Below are positions 17,873 through 26,668 of a stretch of 64,000 nucleotides of DNA, in pieces. The position numbers were made by a program, and so were the translations under genes. The notes beneath the pieces were generated by a model that saw only the letters and a list, made by a program, of their open reading frames with translations, searched no databases and was not told the origin of the DNA. This DNA is from Lachnospiraceae bacterium (lineage in GTDB: Bacteria > Bacillota > Clostridia > Lachnospirales > Lachnospiraceae). Position 1 is the first letter of the stretch, and every line of letters begins with the position of its first letter. The stretch is from contig JAIDHX010000001.1 of the NCBI GenBank assembly GCA_029053015.1, positions 1 to 64,000 on the forward strand, read 5' to 3'.

Positions 17873-18284
17873 CACCAATATTGTGTTGGATGTCCTTTTG
17901 AAACGCGAGCCATTTTACCAAGATGCAGTAAAAGTGATGAACTTGGCACAATATGATGACGTTCAGGAATATGTATCTGCTTCTGCAGTAACAGATATAT
18001 ACTATATTGCATATAGACAGATAAAAGACAGAAAACAGGTTTTAGAACTTATTAAAAGACTTCTTATGGTAGTGGCTGTTGCTGCAGTTTCCGAACAGGA
18101 AATCAGAAATGCTTTGAAAACAGAATGGAAAGATTTTGAGGATGCTGTTCAGTATTCTGTTGCGTTACTGAATGAAATGGAAGGACTTATTACGAGAAAT
18201 TTCAGGGACTATGAGCAAACGGATATAAATATCTGGTCACCAGAGCAGGTGTTAAAAGAGTATGAAAATAAGAAGTTGAAATAG
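17856..18284 (+). CDS. PIN-domain toxin (VapC-like ribonuclease)
   Basis: 142 residues, standard PIN-domain length. The N-terminal LIDTNIVLD supplies the first catalytic Asp and the C-terminal WKDFEDAVQY the later acidic residues that bind Mg2+/Mn2+. VapC toxins cleave tRNA or rRNA when freed from antitoxin. It overlaps the putative antitoxin gene. The operon follows a tRNA-Pro gene, a frequent insertion site for mobile modules, although no integrase is present. Confidence 0.85.
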   Translation: MKLLIDTNIVLDVLLKREPFYQDAVKVMNLAQYDDVQEYVSASAVTDIYYIAYRQIKDRKQVLELIKRLLMVVAVAAVSEQEIRNALKTEWKDFEDAVQYSVALLNEMEGLITRNFRDYEQTDINIWSPEQVLKEYENKKLK

Positions 18285-18354
18285 ATAATCCTTCGGTTCA
18301 ACATGAAAACACCCCGATTTTTTATTGTTACGAGTCGGGCTGGTCTGATGACGC

Positions 18355-18392
18355 GAAAGGCTGTGGTGAGCTTGCTCACCAACAGCCTTTCC
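18355..18392 (+). terminator. Hairpin between the toxin pair and the HAD gene
   Basis: GAAAGGCTGT-GGTGAGC and GCTCACC-ACAGCCTTTC form a 17-bp stem with a one-base bulge and a two-base loop. No T-run follows, so it may act as an RNA end stabiliser or DNA hairpin rather than a classical terminator. Confidence 0.5.
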
Positions 18393-18433
18393 TGTCAATG
18401 AATATATTAAAAGACAGAGAGGAAACAAATGTG

Positions 18434-19024
18434 ATGAAAGCTATCATATTAGACATGTATGGTGTAATAGTAAAGCAGACGGGAGATGATTTTGTTCCAT
18501 ATGTTCAGCAGACTTTTCCGAATCTCAATCCGGAAGAAATATACAAACCGTGGAATAAAGCCGACATGGGAGAAGTGACTTCCTTGGAGGTATGGGCGGC
18601 GATAGGTTTTCAGGGGGATTTGGAAAAAATCGAAAAGGATTATTTGGATACGATAGAATTAAGTGATGGCCTTCTGGACTTTATAAAAGCTGTTAGAAAG
18701 AAATATAAGTTAGCCATCATATCAAATGATTCCAGCAGATGGAGTAAGTATCTGCGTGAGAAATTTAATCTAAATCAATATTTTGATGTAATCAGCGTCA
18801 GCGGAGACTTGAAAATTCGAAAACCGGATGAGCGCATTTTTCAACTTACCGTGGAGAAACTGGCAGTGAAAGCCTCAGAATGTTTGTATATAGATGACAG
18901 GAGGGGATATTTGGAAGCAGCCGGCAAGGTGGGAATGCATGCCATTTTATTTAATAGCAGAAATGTACCATATGAAGGAGACATGGTAAATAGTTTTGAG
19001 GAACTTATGAGCAGGGTACTATGA
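18434..19024 (+). CDS. HAD-superfamily hydrolase, subfamily IA
   Basis: 196-residue phosphatase-like protein. Motif I is LDMYGVIV (nucleophile Asp), motif II ISNDSSRW, motif III around KPDERIF, and motif IV YIDDRRGYL. The residue two after the nucleophile is Tyr, as in the variant DxxGV group rather than classical DxD. GAGAGGAAA precedes the ATG. Substrate unknown; neighbours give no clue. Confidence 0.85.
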   Translation: MKAIILDMYGVIVKQTGDDFVPYVQQTFPNLNPEEIYKPWNKADMGEVTSLEVWAAIGFQGDLEKIEKDYLDTIELSDGLLDFIKAVRKKYKLAIISNDSSRWSKYLREKFNLNQYFDVISVSGDLKIRKPDERIFQLTVEKLAVKASECLYIDDRRGYLEAAGKVGMHAILFNSRNVPYEGDMVNSFEELMSRVL

Positions 19025-19123
19025 TTTTGCAGGATGTTTGTATTCAATCAAATATTTCCTTTCCTTTTCTTTTATTATTTTATATAATGGGCAACAGAGC
19101 ATAGTTTTAATTGGAGGATAGTC

Positions 19124-20320
19124 ATGAAAAAGAAATTATTAGTAATAATGGTATGTTTGTCATTTTGGCTGAATGCGTGTGGAAATAAGGATACTGTGCA
19201 AGGGACAAATAATGATCCTGAAAATGAAGTAGAAGTAATAAATGGTGATGAAATGGACGAGGAAGTAACTCTGATTGAGCATACTCCCGAAGAGTTAAAA
19301 GAAGAGTTAGGTGATGCTTCTGTATTACCAGTAGAGCCTATAAACATTTCTGATGTTAATGTTGGCGATATTATTGAATTCGGTAATTATGAACAGGATA
19401 ATAATAAAAGCAATGGCTCAGAAGCGATAGAATGGTATGTTATTGATATAGAAAATGATCATGCAATTTTGATGAGTGTTTATGCTTTGGATTGCAAAAG
19501 TTATAATGACACAGATGAAAGTGTTACTTGGGAGACATGTTCATTAAGGACTTGGTTGAATGATGATTTTTATAACGAAGCATTTAATGCAGACGAAAAA
19601 TGTATTGTGAGATTAACAGCTTTGGATAATAATAGTAATCCGGATTCGGGAATAAGTGGGGGGAATAGTACACAGGATCGGGTATTTATCCTCAGTTATG
19701 ATGAGGCTGTTTACTATTTTAATGCAGATATAAATGCCAGTAAATCGAATCCATATGACTATCATATAGCTTGTGCACCAACAGCTTATGCAGAACAACA
19801 AGGTGCTAAAAAGTATGAAAATGGACGTTTTTTTGTTGCAAGTAATAATACAACGTGCATGTATTGGTTTAGAACTGTGGGCGGTTCTCAGAACAGAGCA
19901 GTTGACATGTATATAGGATTTATTAGCGTAGTGGGAAGTGAAGTCAATTATGGCAATCATGGTATACGTCCCTGTGTTACAGTCAATTTAAATGGAGTCA
20001 TTTCTTCAGATGTAGAAACAGAAAAAGTACTAACTGTAGGAGAAATAAATGCATTAAATCTTGCTCATGCTTATTTGGAAGCTATGCCATTTTCTTTAAA
20101 TGGATTAATTGAGCAGCTAGAATATGAGGGCTTTTCTTATGATGAGGCTAAGTATGCGGCAGATAATTGTGGAGCAGATTGGAAAGAGCAAGCGGTTCTT
20201 ATGGGGAGAAAATATTTGGAGCTATATGGTTTTTCAAGATCAGATTTGTATGAACAGTTAAAATATGAAGGATTTAGTAGTAATGAGGCAGGGTATGCAT
20301 TAAGAGAATTGGGGTTATAA
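19124..20320 (+). CDS. Ltp-repeat surface lipoprotein with DUF6273-like domain
   Basis: 398 residues. A lipoprotein signal ends at lipobox LNAC (Cys19). An acidic linker leads to a middle domain resembling DUF6273 (IEWYVIDIENDHAILMS, SLRTWLNDDFYNEAF, YWFRTVGG, GIRPCVTVNL). The last 88 residues are two 44-residue repeats of the host cell surface-exposed lipoprotein type (AHAYLEAMPFS-GLIEQLEYEGFS-DEAKYA). The same repeat occurs in Ltp of Streptococcus thermophilus phage TP-J34, which blocks entry of other phage DNA. AT-rich compared with its neighbours. Confidence 0.75.
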   Translation: MKKKLLVIMVCLSFWLNACGNKDTVQGTNNDPENEVEVINGDEMDEEVTLIEHTPEELKEELGDASVLPVEPINISDVNVGDIIEFGNYEQDNNKSNGSEAIEWYVIDIENDHAILMSVYALDCKSYNDTDESVTWETCSLRTWLNDDFYNEAFNADEKCIVRLTALDNNSNPDSGISGGNSTQDRVFILSYDEAVYYFNADINASKSNPYDYHIACAPTAYAEQQGAKKYENGRFFVASNNTTCMYWFRTVGGSQNRAVDMYIGFISVVGSEVNYGNHGIRPCVTVNLNGVISSDVETEKVLTVGEINALNLAHAYLEAMPFSLNGLIEQLEYEGFSYDEAKYAADNCGADWKEQAVLMGRKYLELYGFSRSDLYEQLKYEGFSSNEAGYALRELGL

Positions 20321-20327
20321 TATGTGG

Positions 20328-20360
20328 CAAAAGCGCTGGCTGTTATGGCTGGCGCTTTTG
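20328..20360 (+). terminator. Terminator of the Ltp-like lipoprotein gene
   Basis: CAAAAGCGC with GCGCTTTTG forms a 9-bp stem, interrupted by wobble pairs near the loop, and ends in a T-run that is part of the stem. Confidence 0.7.
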
Positions 20361-20490
20361 CTTTATGAATACTCACGAGGTGTCATCAATCTGTTTACAA
20401 TTCCCGTGTGTTTTGTGTTATACTATGTTATGTGATTTTCTTTCCCTTAAAAATCATCAAATCATAATCGAAATTTTAAGGAGGAACTCT

Positions 20491-21084
20491 ATGAAGCTAT
20501 TGATCATAAGACATGGTGAAAGTGAAGCGGATATTCTTGATGTTCATGAAGGACGGGCTGATTTTGCGCTGACGGAACGTGGACATTGCCAGGCGGACGC
20601 AATGAGCGAATATGTATGTCAAAACTATCAGATTGCAAAGATATACCACAGTACTCTCAAAAGGGCAAAACAAACCGCCGAGCATTTGGCTTTGAAAACA
20701 GGGGCGCCTTTGATTCCGGACGAAAATTTAATGGAATGGAATAATGGATTAATTGCGGGATTGAAGCACAGTGTCGCTGATGAAAAATATCCCAAGATGG
20801 ATGTGCCGGTACATTCGTCGGTTTATGAGCAGGAGAGTATGCTCACATTCAGATACAGGGCAGAGTATATGCTGTCAAAGCTGATATCAGAAAACGATGC
20901 CGAAGATACGATAGCGGTTGTCACGCATGGCGGCATGATAAATCAGTTATATCGTGCATTTTTTAAAATGCCTGTCGAGTCAGAATTCGTATTCTGTACG
21001 GGTGATGCAGGGATTCATGAATGGTTCGTGAAAGAAAATTCCCGCATATTAATAAGAGCAAATTTTGTCCCACACAATATATAG
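20491..21084 (+). CDS. Histidine phosphatase (phosphoglycerate-mutase-like)
   Basis: 197 residues. The catalytic RHGES motif lies at residues 7-11 (LLIIRHGESEADI) and the second histidine in VVTHGGMI. TAAGGAGG lies directly upstream of the ATG at 20491; a longer open frame starts 126 bases earlier but lacks a ribosome site. Family members include cobalamin and sugar-phosphate phosphatases; substrate not predictable here. Confidence 0.87.
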   Translation: MKLLIIRHGESEADILDVHEGRADFALTERGHCQADAMSEYVCQNYQIAKIYHSTLKRAKQTAEHLALKTGAPLIPDENLMEWNNGLIAGLKHSVADEKYPKMDVPVHSSVYEQESMLTFRYRAEYMLSKLISENDAEDTIAVVTHGGMINQLYRAFFKMPVESEFVFCTGDAGIHEWFVKENSRILIRANFVPHNI

Positions 21085-21110
21085 CAGCTGGAAGTTAGTG
21101 AGGAGGGTAT

Positions 21111-21551
21111 ATGTTTCTGGATACCGGATTTTTAAAGAATGATGAGATACAATTGGTATTGGAGAAAACAGTGGATGGGGATGAAGAAAGAAATTGGGTT
21201 CCTGCATATCATTTTTCCATCAGCAGTCTCAATGGAACCAAGATGGGTGTGTGTGATTTAAGAATCGGCTATAATGACAACCTCTATTATGGCGGACACA
21301 TTGGATATAGGGTTTTTCCGGAGTATAGGGGAAACCATTATGCAGGTAAGGCCTGCCTGCTATTATTTCAACTTGCCAGAAAGCATAATATGAAATACTT
21401 ATACATAACTTGTAATCCGGACAATTATGCTTCGAAAAAAACTTGTGAATACGCCGGTGGTAAATTGCTGGAAATAGTCGAGCTTCCGGAAGGGAATGAT
21501 ATGCGTGAGGAAGGCGAGTTTGAAAAATGCATATATGAATTTACTTTGTAG
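21111..21551 (+). CDS. GNAT-family N-acetyltransferase
   Basis: 146 residues with the GNAT core: a beta-bulge region (GGHIGYRVFPEYRGNHYAGKA) holding the acetyl-CoA pyrophosphate loop, followed by ITCNPDNYASKKTCEYAG, typical of the RimJ/RimL-like subgroup. AGGAGG precedes the start, 26 bases after the phosphatase gene, so the two probably share a transcript. Confidence 0.87.
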   Translation: MFLDTGFLKNDEIQLVLEKTVDGDEERNWVPAYHFSISSLNGTKMGVCDLRIGYNDNLYYGGHIGYRVFPEYRGNHYAGKACLLLFQLARKHNMKYLYITCNPDNYASKKTCEYAGGKLLEIVELPEGNDMREEGEFEKCIYEFTL

Positions 21552-21617
21552 AGGTGTTGGATTATCTGCACTTAATGTAATTCCTTGTGTAAAATTGGTA
21601 AAAATAAGGTTGAGGTT

Positions 21618-21642
21618 AATGAGCCGGGGTTATCGGCTCATT
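21618..21642 (+). terminator. Terminator-like stem after the GNAT gene
   Basis: Perfect 9-bp AATGAGCCG / CGGCTCATT stem followed by TATTGTAT. The same stem occurs at 11918-11951. Confidence 0.6.
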
Positions 21643-21720
21643 TATTGTATTGGAAGGATTGACTCTGTCGTTAGGGAAGCGTTTATAATATATGATAAAT
21701 CATGAAAAGGAGTTTTAGGT

Positions 21721-22620
21721 ATGGCAGAGTTGCTTAAAATAAGAGAGGTTTCTTCAAAATATGATATATCCGCCCGTGCATTGCGTTATTATGAGGATAT
21801 GGGGTTGATAAGCAGTACGCGAAGCAAAGATTATGCATATAGACTGTATGATAAGCAGGCGATTAAACGATTGGAGCAAATTTTAATTCTGCGAAAACTG
21901 AATATCAGTATTAAAGATATTCAACTAATATTTCATACAACCAGTTCGGAAGCTGTTTTAGATGTTCTTGGAAAAAAATTAGAGGATATTGATGGTGAAG
22001 TTGCGCTGCTTCAGGATTTAAGGGATATTATATTGGAATTTGTCGAGCGGATTAAGCAGGCGGACTTCAGCAGAGATACCGATGTGAAAAGGCTGTATGA
22101 GAGAGCTGCAAAAGTAGAAAGGACGGATAGGCTGAAAAAAGCTCCGGAAGTAAGGATTGTTCAAATCAATCCGTTCAAAGCCTTTTCATCCGGTGCAGAT
22201 ACGGTTGAAAATGTTATGGGCACTTTTCAATCATGGCAGGAAGCGCATAATCATCTTGTCAGGAAGATGATATATGGAGCACCTGATTTTCTCTGGTTTG
22301 AAGAAGATATGAAAGCGGTCTGGATTTGGGCAGTTGAAGATTGGGTTACAGAAGAAGACACGGTTCCCTATAATCTGATTGAGTTTGAGGGGGGATTATA
22401 TGCCGCTGCCATGTCAGTAGATGGGGAAGATGATATTGGAGGCAGGGTTTATTCGGGAATTCTAAAATGGTTAGAAAACAGTGGGTTTGAACTTGATGAG
22501 CGTCCGGGGCACAGAACCATGTGTCATATGGTGAATCCCACGGACGAGATTAAGAATGCGTTAGGGTACGATCAACTGGATATCTATGTGCCCGTAAAAA
22601 TCCGTAGCAAGGAATTATAA
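21721..22620 (+). CDS. MerR-family regulator with GyrI-like effector domain
   Basis: 299 residues. The N-terminal winged helix-turn-helix (KIREVSSKYDISARALRYYEDMGLI, Arg-rich wing YRLYD) is followed by a coiled coil to about residue 120 and a C-terminal GyrI/BmrR-like small-molecule-binding domain (VRIVQINPFKAFSSG onward). Such regulators typically sense aromatic or cationic drugs. AAAGGAG precedes the start. No efflux gene is adjacent; the next gene is an uncharacterised protein on the same strand. Confidence 0.87.
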   Translation: MAELLKIREVSSKYDISARALRYYEDMGLISSTRSKDYAYRLYDKQAIKRLEQILILRKLNISIKDIQLIFHTTSSEAVLDVLGKKLEDIDGEVALLQDLRDIILEFVERIKQADFSRDTDVKRLYERAAKVERTDRLKKAPEVRIVQINPFKAFSSGADTVENVMGTFQSWQEAHNHLVRKMIYGAPDFLWFEEDMKAVWIWAVEDWVTEEDTVPYNLIEFEGGLYAAAMSVDGEDDIGGRVYSGILKWLENSGFELDERPGHRTMCHMVNPTDEIKNALGYDQLDIYVPVKIRSKEL

Positions 22621-22657
22621 GCCGGAGATTACGCTGCAGAGAGGAAGGTGTGGTATT

Positions 22658-23764
22658 GTGAGAGAAACTTATTTGGTCAGTGAATGGGCCTTGATACGCC
22701 GCAATGAGTTAGTGGATATTCCGGAACAATTAGAGATACATCCTGACTTTTTACAGGCACTTTCCCATGAGGAATTTGAAAGTGCATTTAAGGAAATCGG
22801 GGCGATGTTTTACCGGATGTATTCTGATATCGCAGATTCACCCCAAAGATTCGGGCTGCCATTATACAAAATGGATGAATACGATTATTTTTCAAATCAG
22901 GCAAGAGAGGCAAGAGTGGCACCGCGAAATCTGTTCTATTTCATGCTTTGGTTATTTGCCTACGGCGATTTTAGGGGAAATGCATTTATTACGGACACTG
23001 TGGAAGTCAGAAAAATAAATAAGGTCCCAAAGACCAATCTATTATTAGAAGCGTTGTGTGATTATGGATTTGTGTTTGGCGGAATCAAAAAATACAGCCT
23101 GTCATCAGGGGATTATCTGGAAATTGATTACCCGGATAATCCGAATATCGTAAAAGTTCTTTCTGCTGTTGCGAAAAAAGTGAAAAATACGCAGTTAAAG
23201 GATGTGAAAAATGTTTATTCAGGCAGCATGGCTTTCAGCAATGCATTTATCGGATGGAATTATAAAGTATTAAAGGAAGATATGCATACATGCAGCCTGG
23301 CAGAAGGCTGCGATTATGTGGCCGATAAGATGCATGACGAGACAGATAGAGAAGTGATATTTATTTTGGATAAAGTGCTGATAGAGCGTGGATATACAAG
23401 GAAGAAGGGAGATTCAAATGAAGGACCTTCTGTTCGATATTATTGTAAGCAGTCAGCGACATACGATTATGCACTGACCTCGGATAAAGGAAAGCTGTAT
23501 TTGGAATTAAGAATTCGAAATGCAGAGAAATGTTTAGAGTATTTACATGAGTGTCCTGAAAGAATTGTGGAATTATTCCGCTATAGTGACAGCGGATGCA
23601 AAAATCGCATAAATGGAAGCTGCAGGTCTGGAGTAAAATACGAGTTTGAAAAGGAAGAAAAATGGCATTGCGGATGTTGTGGAGCACCATTCAAAATTCA
23701 TCCCATAAAGGAGGATATTCCTCATTATTTGAAATTGCTGGAATTGGGAGGCAAAAAAGGATGA
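22658..23764 (+). CDS. Uncharacterised 368-residue protein with Cys-rich C-terminus
   Basis: Not recognised. The GTG start has GAGAGGAAGG upstream. No signal peptide or membrane segment. The C-terminal part carries a Cys cluster (SGCKNRINGSCRSG, then WHCGCCGAPF) suggestive of a zinc-ribbon-like fold. The N-terminal half is mixed alpha/beta with many aromatic residues. It sits downstream of the MerR regulator in the same orientation with a 37-base gap, so co-transcription is possible. Small-metabolite or stress roles would be guesses. Confidence 0.7.
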   Translation: MRETYLVSEWALIRRNELVDIPEQLEIHPDFLQALSHEEFESAFKEIGAMFYRMYSDIADSPQRFGLPLYKMDEYDYFSNQAREARVAPRNLFYFMLWLFAYGDFRGNAFITDTVEVRKINKVPKTNLLLEALCDYGFVFGGIKKYSLSSGDYLEIDYPDNPNIVKVLSAVAKKVKNTQLKDVKNVYSGSMAFSNAFIGWNYKVLKEDMHTCSLAEGCDYVADKMHDETDREVIFILDKVLIERGYTRKKGDSNEGPSVRYYCKQSATYDYALTSDKGKLYLELRIRNAEKCLEYLHECPERIVELFRYSDSGCKNRINGSCRSGVKYEFEKEEKWHCGCCGAPFKIHPIKEDIPHYLKLLELGGKKG

Positions 23765-23856
23765 GTTTTTCTTTACAGGATTGATGCAGAAGTTTAATAG
23801 GAATCCTATGGTAAATGCAGGAAACTTTTGATACAATAGAATATGAGGTGAATGAT

Positions 23857-24387
23857 ATGGGCATGACAAAAGTGTTCTACATTGTGAAGAAAAACCAGTT
23901 TACTTCGGAGAAAATTCGTGAGAAGTTGTCGAAAGTCTCTGCATTAGATGATTTGTACTATACTGTATTTTATCAGGAGACGAAAGACTGGTTTCAAGTT
24001 TTTGACGAATACTGTTGTGAGGGACGATATAATGCAGATGAAGCGTTTATGGTATCACTGGAAAAATCATTTGGTTCAACGGTGATTGCATTGTCAACAT
24101 TTGACAGTGATGCGGCGTTTTTCTCCATCTGTGAAAACGGAGAGCTGCACCGTTATGTATGGGCAGATAAACTTATGCTGGAGGAGTTTGGTTTTGAGGA
24201 ATATGAGCCTGCAATGCCGACAGAATTAGAAAACTATGTTGATGGGAAAGCACTTCAAAAAATATGGGTTGCACATTATGTTCTTGCGGAAGATTTTTTG
24301 CGGGATACAGCACAACTATTAAATGCCTTTCTGATATTTGATGAAAATGACGTGGAGGAAGAGACAGAAATCATCGATTGCGAATAG
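23857..24387 (+). CDS. Uncharacterised acidic protein, 176 residues
   Basis: Not recognised. GAGGTG before the ATG at 23857 decides the start; the open frame extends 14 codons upstream without a ribosome site. No membrane segment. The N-terminus MTKVFYIVKKNQFT and the very acidic C-terminus (DENDVEEETEIIDCE) are notable. It follows another unknown gene and precedes an SF0329-like gene, all on the same strand with short gaps. Confidence 0.65.
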   Translation: MGMTKVFYIVKKNQFTSEKIREKLSKVSALDDLYYTVFYQETKDWFQVFDEYCCEGRYNADEAFMVSLEKSFGSTVIALSTFDSDAAFFSICENGELHRYVWADKLMLEEFGFEEYEPAMPTELENYVDGKALQKIWVAHYVLAEDFLRDTAQLLNAFLIFDENDVEEETEIIDCE

Positions 24388-24413
24388 AATAAAGGATTTT
24401 ATAGGAGAATCTG

Positions 24414-24905
24414 ATGAAAAGGTGGAGTTCTATAAGGCACAAGCTGGAGGAGGATTATCTTGCAGAGGCCTTGCGGGGGCGGATTCAATATTTTGCGACA
24501 AGCTACAGTTATTCGCCGGATCATGAGGGCAGAGCGGCTATCCGGCTGGATGGAAAAGAAATTTTAAGCGGTAACTATTGGAATCAGTGGTATAAAACAC
24601 ATTTGTATCCGCACGACGAGAAATATGAGGACAGAATGAAATATGACATGCCTTTTATGGATGATGTTGCCATGGATCTGGGTCTGTTTGACCAACGCTG
24701 TTTTTATGAGGCATTTGAAAAATTTGATAACCAGAGCATTGAAAAAAGCCTTGCCGATGAAAATCTGCTGATTAAGATATTTGCCTTGCTGGACAGGCGT
24801 GTTGGAAAAAGAAGACTGGAGAAAATGAAGGCAGAAATGGAGACCGAGCCTTCGGTCATTCAGATGTTTTATACGATTCGCGTGGAGGCGGAAGGAATCG
24901 GTTGA
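24414..24905 (+). CDS. SF0329-family-like protein
   Basis: 163 residues. The opening KRWSSIRHKLEEDYLAEALR and the following GRIQYFATSY plus IRLDGKEI agree with the small SF0329 family known from many bacteria, whose function is unknown. AGGAGAATCTG precedes the start. Cytosolic by composition. It overlaps nothing and lies 26 bases after the preceding unknown gene. Confidence 0.65.
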   Translation: MKRWSSIRHKLEEDYLAEALRGRIQYFATSYSYSPDHEGRAAIRLDGKEILSGNYWNQWYKTHLYPHDEKYEDRMKYDMPFMDDVAMDLGLFDQRCFYEAFEKFDNQSIEKSLADENLLIKIFALLDRRVGKRRLEKMKAEMETEPSVIQMFYTIRVEAEGIG

Positions 24906-24936
24906 CGCGAATAAAGATAACGCAGGAGGCTTAAAA

Positions 24937-26088
24937 ATGAAATATTTAAGCACGGATTTTTATGAAAGCTTTCAGTGTATTGGAGGGGAATGTCCATTTA
25001 CTTGCTGTGCCGGTAATTGGACGATTCCCATAGACAAAGAAACAAAGAGAGAATATGATTGCGTAGATGGAGAGTTTGGGCAGATATTAAGAGAAAATAT
25101 TCTCTCTGATGATGATTCCTCATTTCGATTCCGGCTTACAGAAGATGGGCGCTGCTCGTTTCTGACGGCTGAAAATCTTTGTAAAATATATCAGGAGCTG
25201 GGTCCGGAAAAATTATGTTATACCTGTCAGATCTATCCGCGCATCGTTTTTCAGTGCGGTGATATTTTATTCCGTACACTCACGCTTTCCTGTCCGGAAG
25301 TATCGCGTATGTTACTTGATAAGACGGAGCCCATCTCCTTTTGTTTTGCAGAAACTCCTTCAAACGAAGATGATAAACTTTCTATCGATTGGGATTGGTT
25401 TAATACGCTGGTTTCCTGTTTTGTTTTCAGCGTGAAGTTGATTCAAAACAGAAATTATACGCTATCCGCCAGATTACGCGCATTGCTTATTTTCACTTTT
25501 ACAATGCAGACTCTTTTGGAGGAAAACAAGGATATTGCCCCTCTTTTGGAAGCATTTTCGAATCAGGATTATCTGGATGAGCAGCTGTCATCTTTAGAAC
25601 ACCTATCGTCCAATGTTCCTGCTATGTTTTCGGCTTTTTTGTATTTTTATCAGAAAACCGGTGCTCCCATACATCATTTTATCCTTCCCTCTTCTGAAAA
25701 TTTGATGGAAGAATTTATCAATTCAAATGATAAAGAAGAACTTTTAACAGGTATCGTCGAGTCGTTTCATTTACTCCTGAGTACTACATATGATACCCAA
25801 TATGAGCATTTTTGTGTTTCTTTCCTGTTTCGCAATTATTTTGAAGCGTACACAAATAAAAAATCGTTTGAAGAGGTTTCAAAATTAGTTTATGCATTGC
25901 TGATAGCCCGCGGCTATGCCGTATCACTTTGTTCTAAGGGAAAAGGAATTTCAACAGAAAACCAAATTTCGCTTTTTTCTCGCATTTCCAGAATTTTAGA
26001 GCATGGTCACAAGAATTTAGCAATCATACAAACTTACTTTGAAAAGAATGGGCAGACGGATATTAGTTTTTTGCTGGCTTTGGTTTAA
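24937..26088 (+). CDS. fliB: Flagellin lysine-N-methylase FliB-like protein
   Basis: 383 residues. The Cys-rich N-terminal pattern (C-x4-C-x3-CC in CIGGECPFTCC, later CSF, LCKIYQELG, LCYTCQIYPR and LSCPE) is that of FliB, which methylates flagellin lysines in Salmonella and is probably an iron-sulfur protein. AGGAGG precedes the ATG. In Lachnospiraceae these genes usually occur away from flagellar clusters, as here. It supports a flagellated host together with the two chemotaxis receptors, but is not proof of motility. Confidence 0.85.
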   Translation: MKYLSTDFYESFQCIGGECPFTCCAGNWTIPIDKETKREYDCVDGEFGQILRENILSDDDSSFRFRLTEDGRCSFLTAENLCKIYQELGPEKLCYTCQIYPRIVFQCGDILFRTLTLSCPEVSRMLLDKTEPISFCFAETPSNEDDKLSIDWDWFNTLVSCFVFSVKLIQNRNYTLSARLRALLIFTFTMQTLLEENKDIAPLLEAFSNQDYLDEQLSSLEHLSSNVPAMFSAFLYFYQKTGAPIHHFILPSSENLMEEFINSNDKEELLTGIVESFHLLLSTTYDTQYEHFCVSFLFRNYFEAYTNKKSFEEVSKLVYALLIARGYAVSLCSKGKGISTENQISLFSRISRILEHGHKNLAIIQTYFEKNGQTDISFLLALV

Positions 26089-26137
26089 GTATTTTGTGAG
26101 TGTATAGCTAAAACATTGAAGAGAAGCAGGTGATGTT

Positions 26138-26668
26138 TTGAATATTATAGTTAGCTTTAGTGGAAGAAAAGACGGAAATTGCGATACGATTGCAAAATAT
26201 ATCTCTACAAAAGATGACCTGATATTGTTTATGAGAGAGATTTCCACGCAGCCTTGTGCGGGCTGTGATTATGAATGCATGTCCGGCAGGTGTAAATGGC
26301 GAGGGGATGGAATATACTCCTTTTTTGAGAAGATGTCTCAGGCAGACAGGATATTTTTTATTGTCCCGATGTATTGCGGGAATCCTTCCGCGCTGTATTT
26401 TATTATGAGCGAGCGCTGTCAGGATTATTTTATGCAGAACGAAAACCAATATGAAAAAATAATAGAAAAGTTACATATTATCGGAGTTTACGGGAATGCC
26501 AAAGAGTATCCGGACTTTTTAAATTTTTTTGCAAGGCAGTATCAGTTTGAAAATGCCGAAAGACATATATTGGGCTTGGAACGTCATAAGTACAATCAAA
26601 AAATGAAAGATTTGCTTTTGGATGAAGAGGATGTAAAAGCAAAATTGAACGGGTTTATAAATAGATGA
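26138..26668 (+). CDS. Flavodoxin-fold NAD(P)H-dependent reductase-like protein
   Basis: 176 residues from a TTG start with AGGTGA six bases upstream. The phosphate-binding loop FSGRKDGNCDTI and the cysteine signature PCAGCDYECMSGRC followed by GDG match the NADPH-dependent FMN reductase group (CxGC...C...C...DD). The C-terminal third is divergent. Its stop overlaps the start of the next gene (ATGA), so it is translated together with a small tyrosine-phosphatase-like protein. Confidence 0.7.
   Translation: MNIIVSFSGRKDGNCDTIAKYISTKDDLILFMREISTQPCAGCDYECMSGRCKWRGDGIYSFFEKMSQADRIFFIVPMYCGNPSALYFIMSERCQDYFMQNENQYEKIIEKLHIIGVYGNAKEYPDFLNFFARQYQFENAERHILGLERHKYNQKMKDLLLDEEDVKAKLNGFINR

Noticed and set aside
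18355..18392. Classical terminator after the toxin-antitoxin pair
   Set aside because: The stem is strong but lacks the T-run, so it was listed only as a hairpin with modest confidence.
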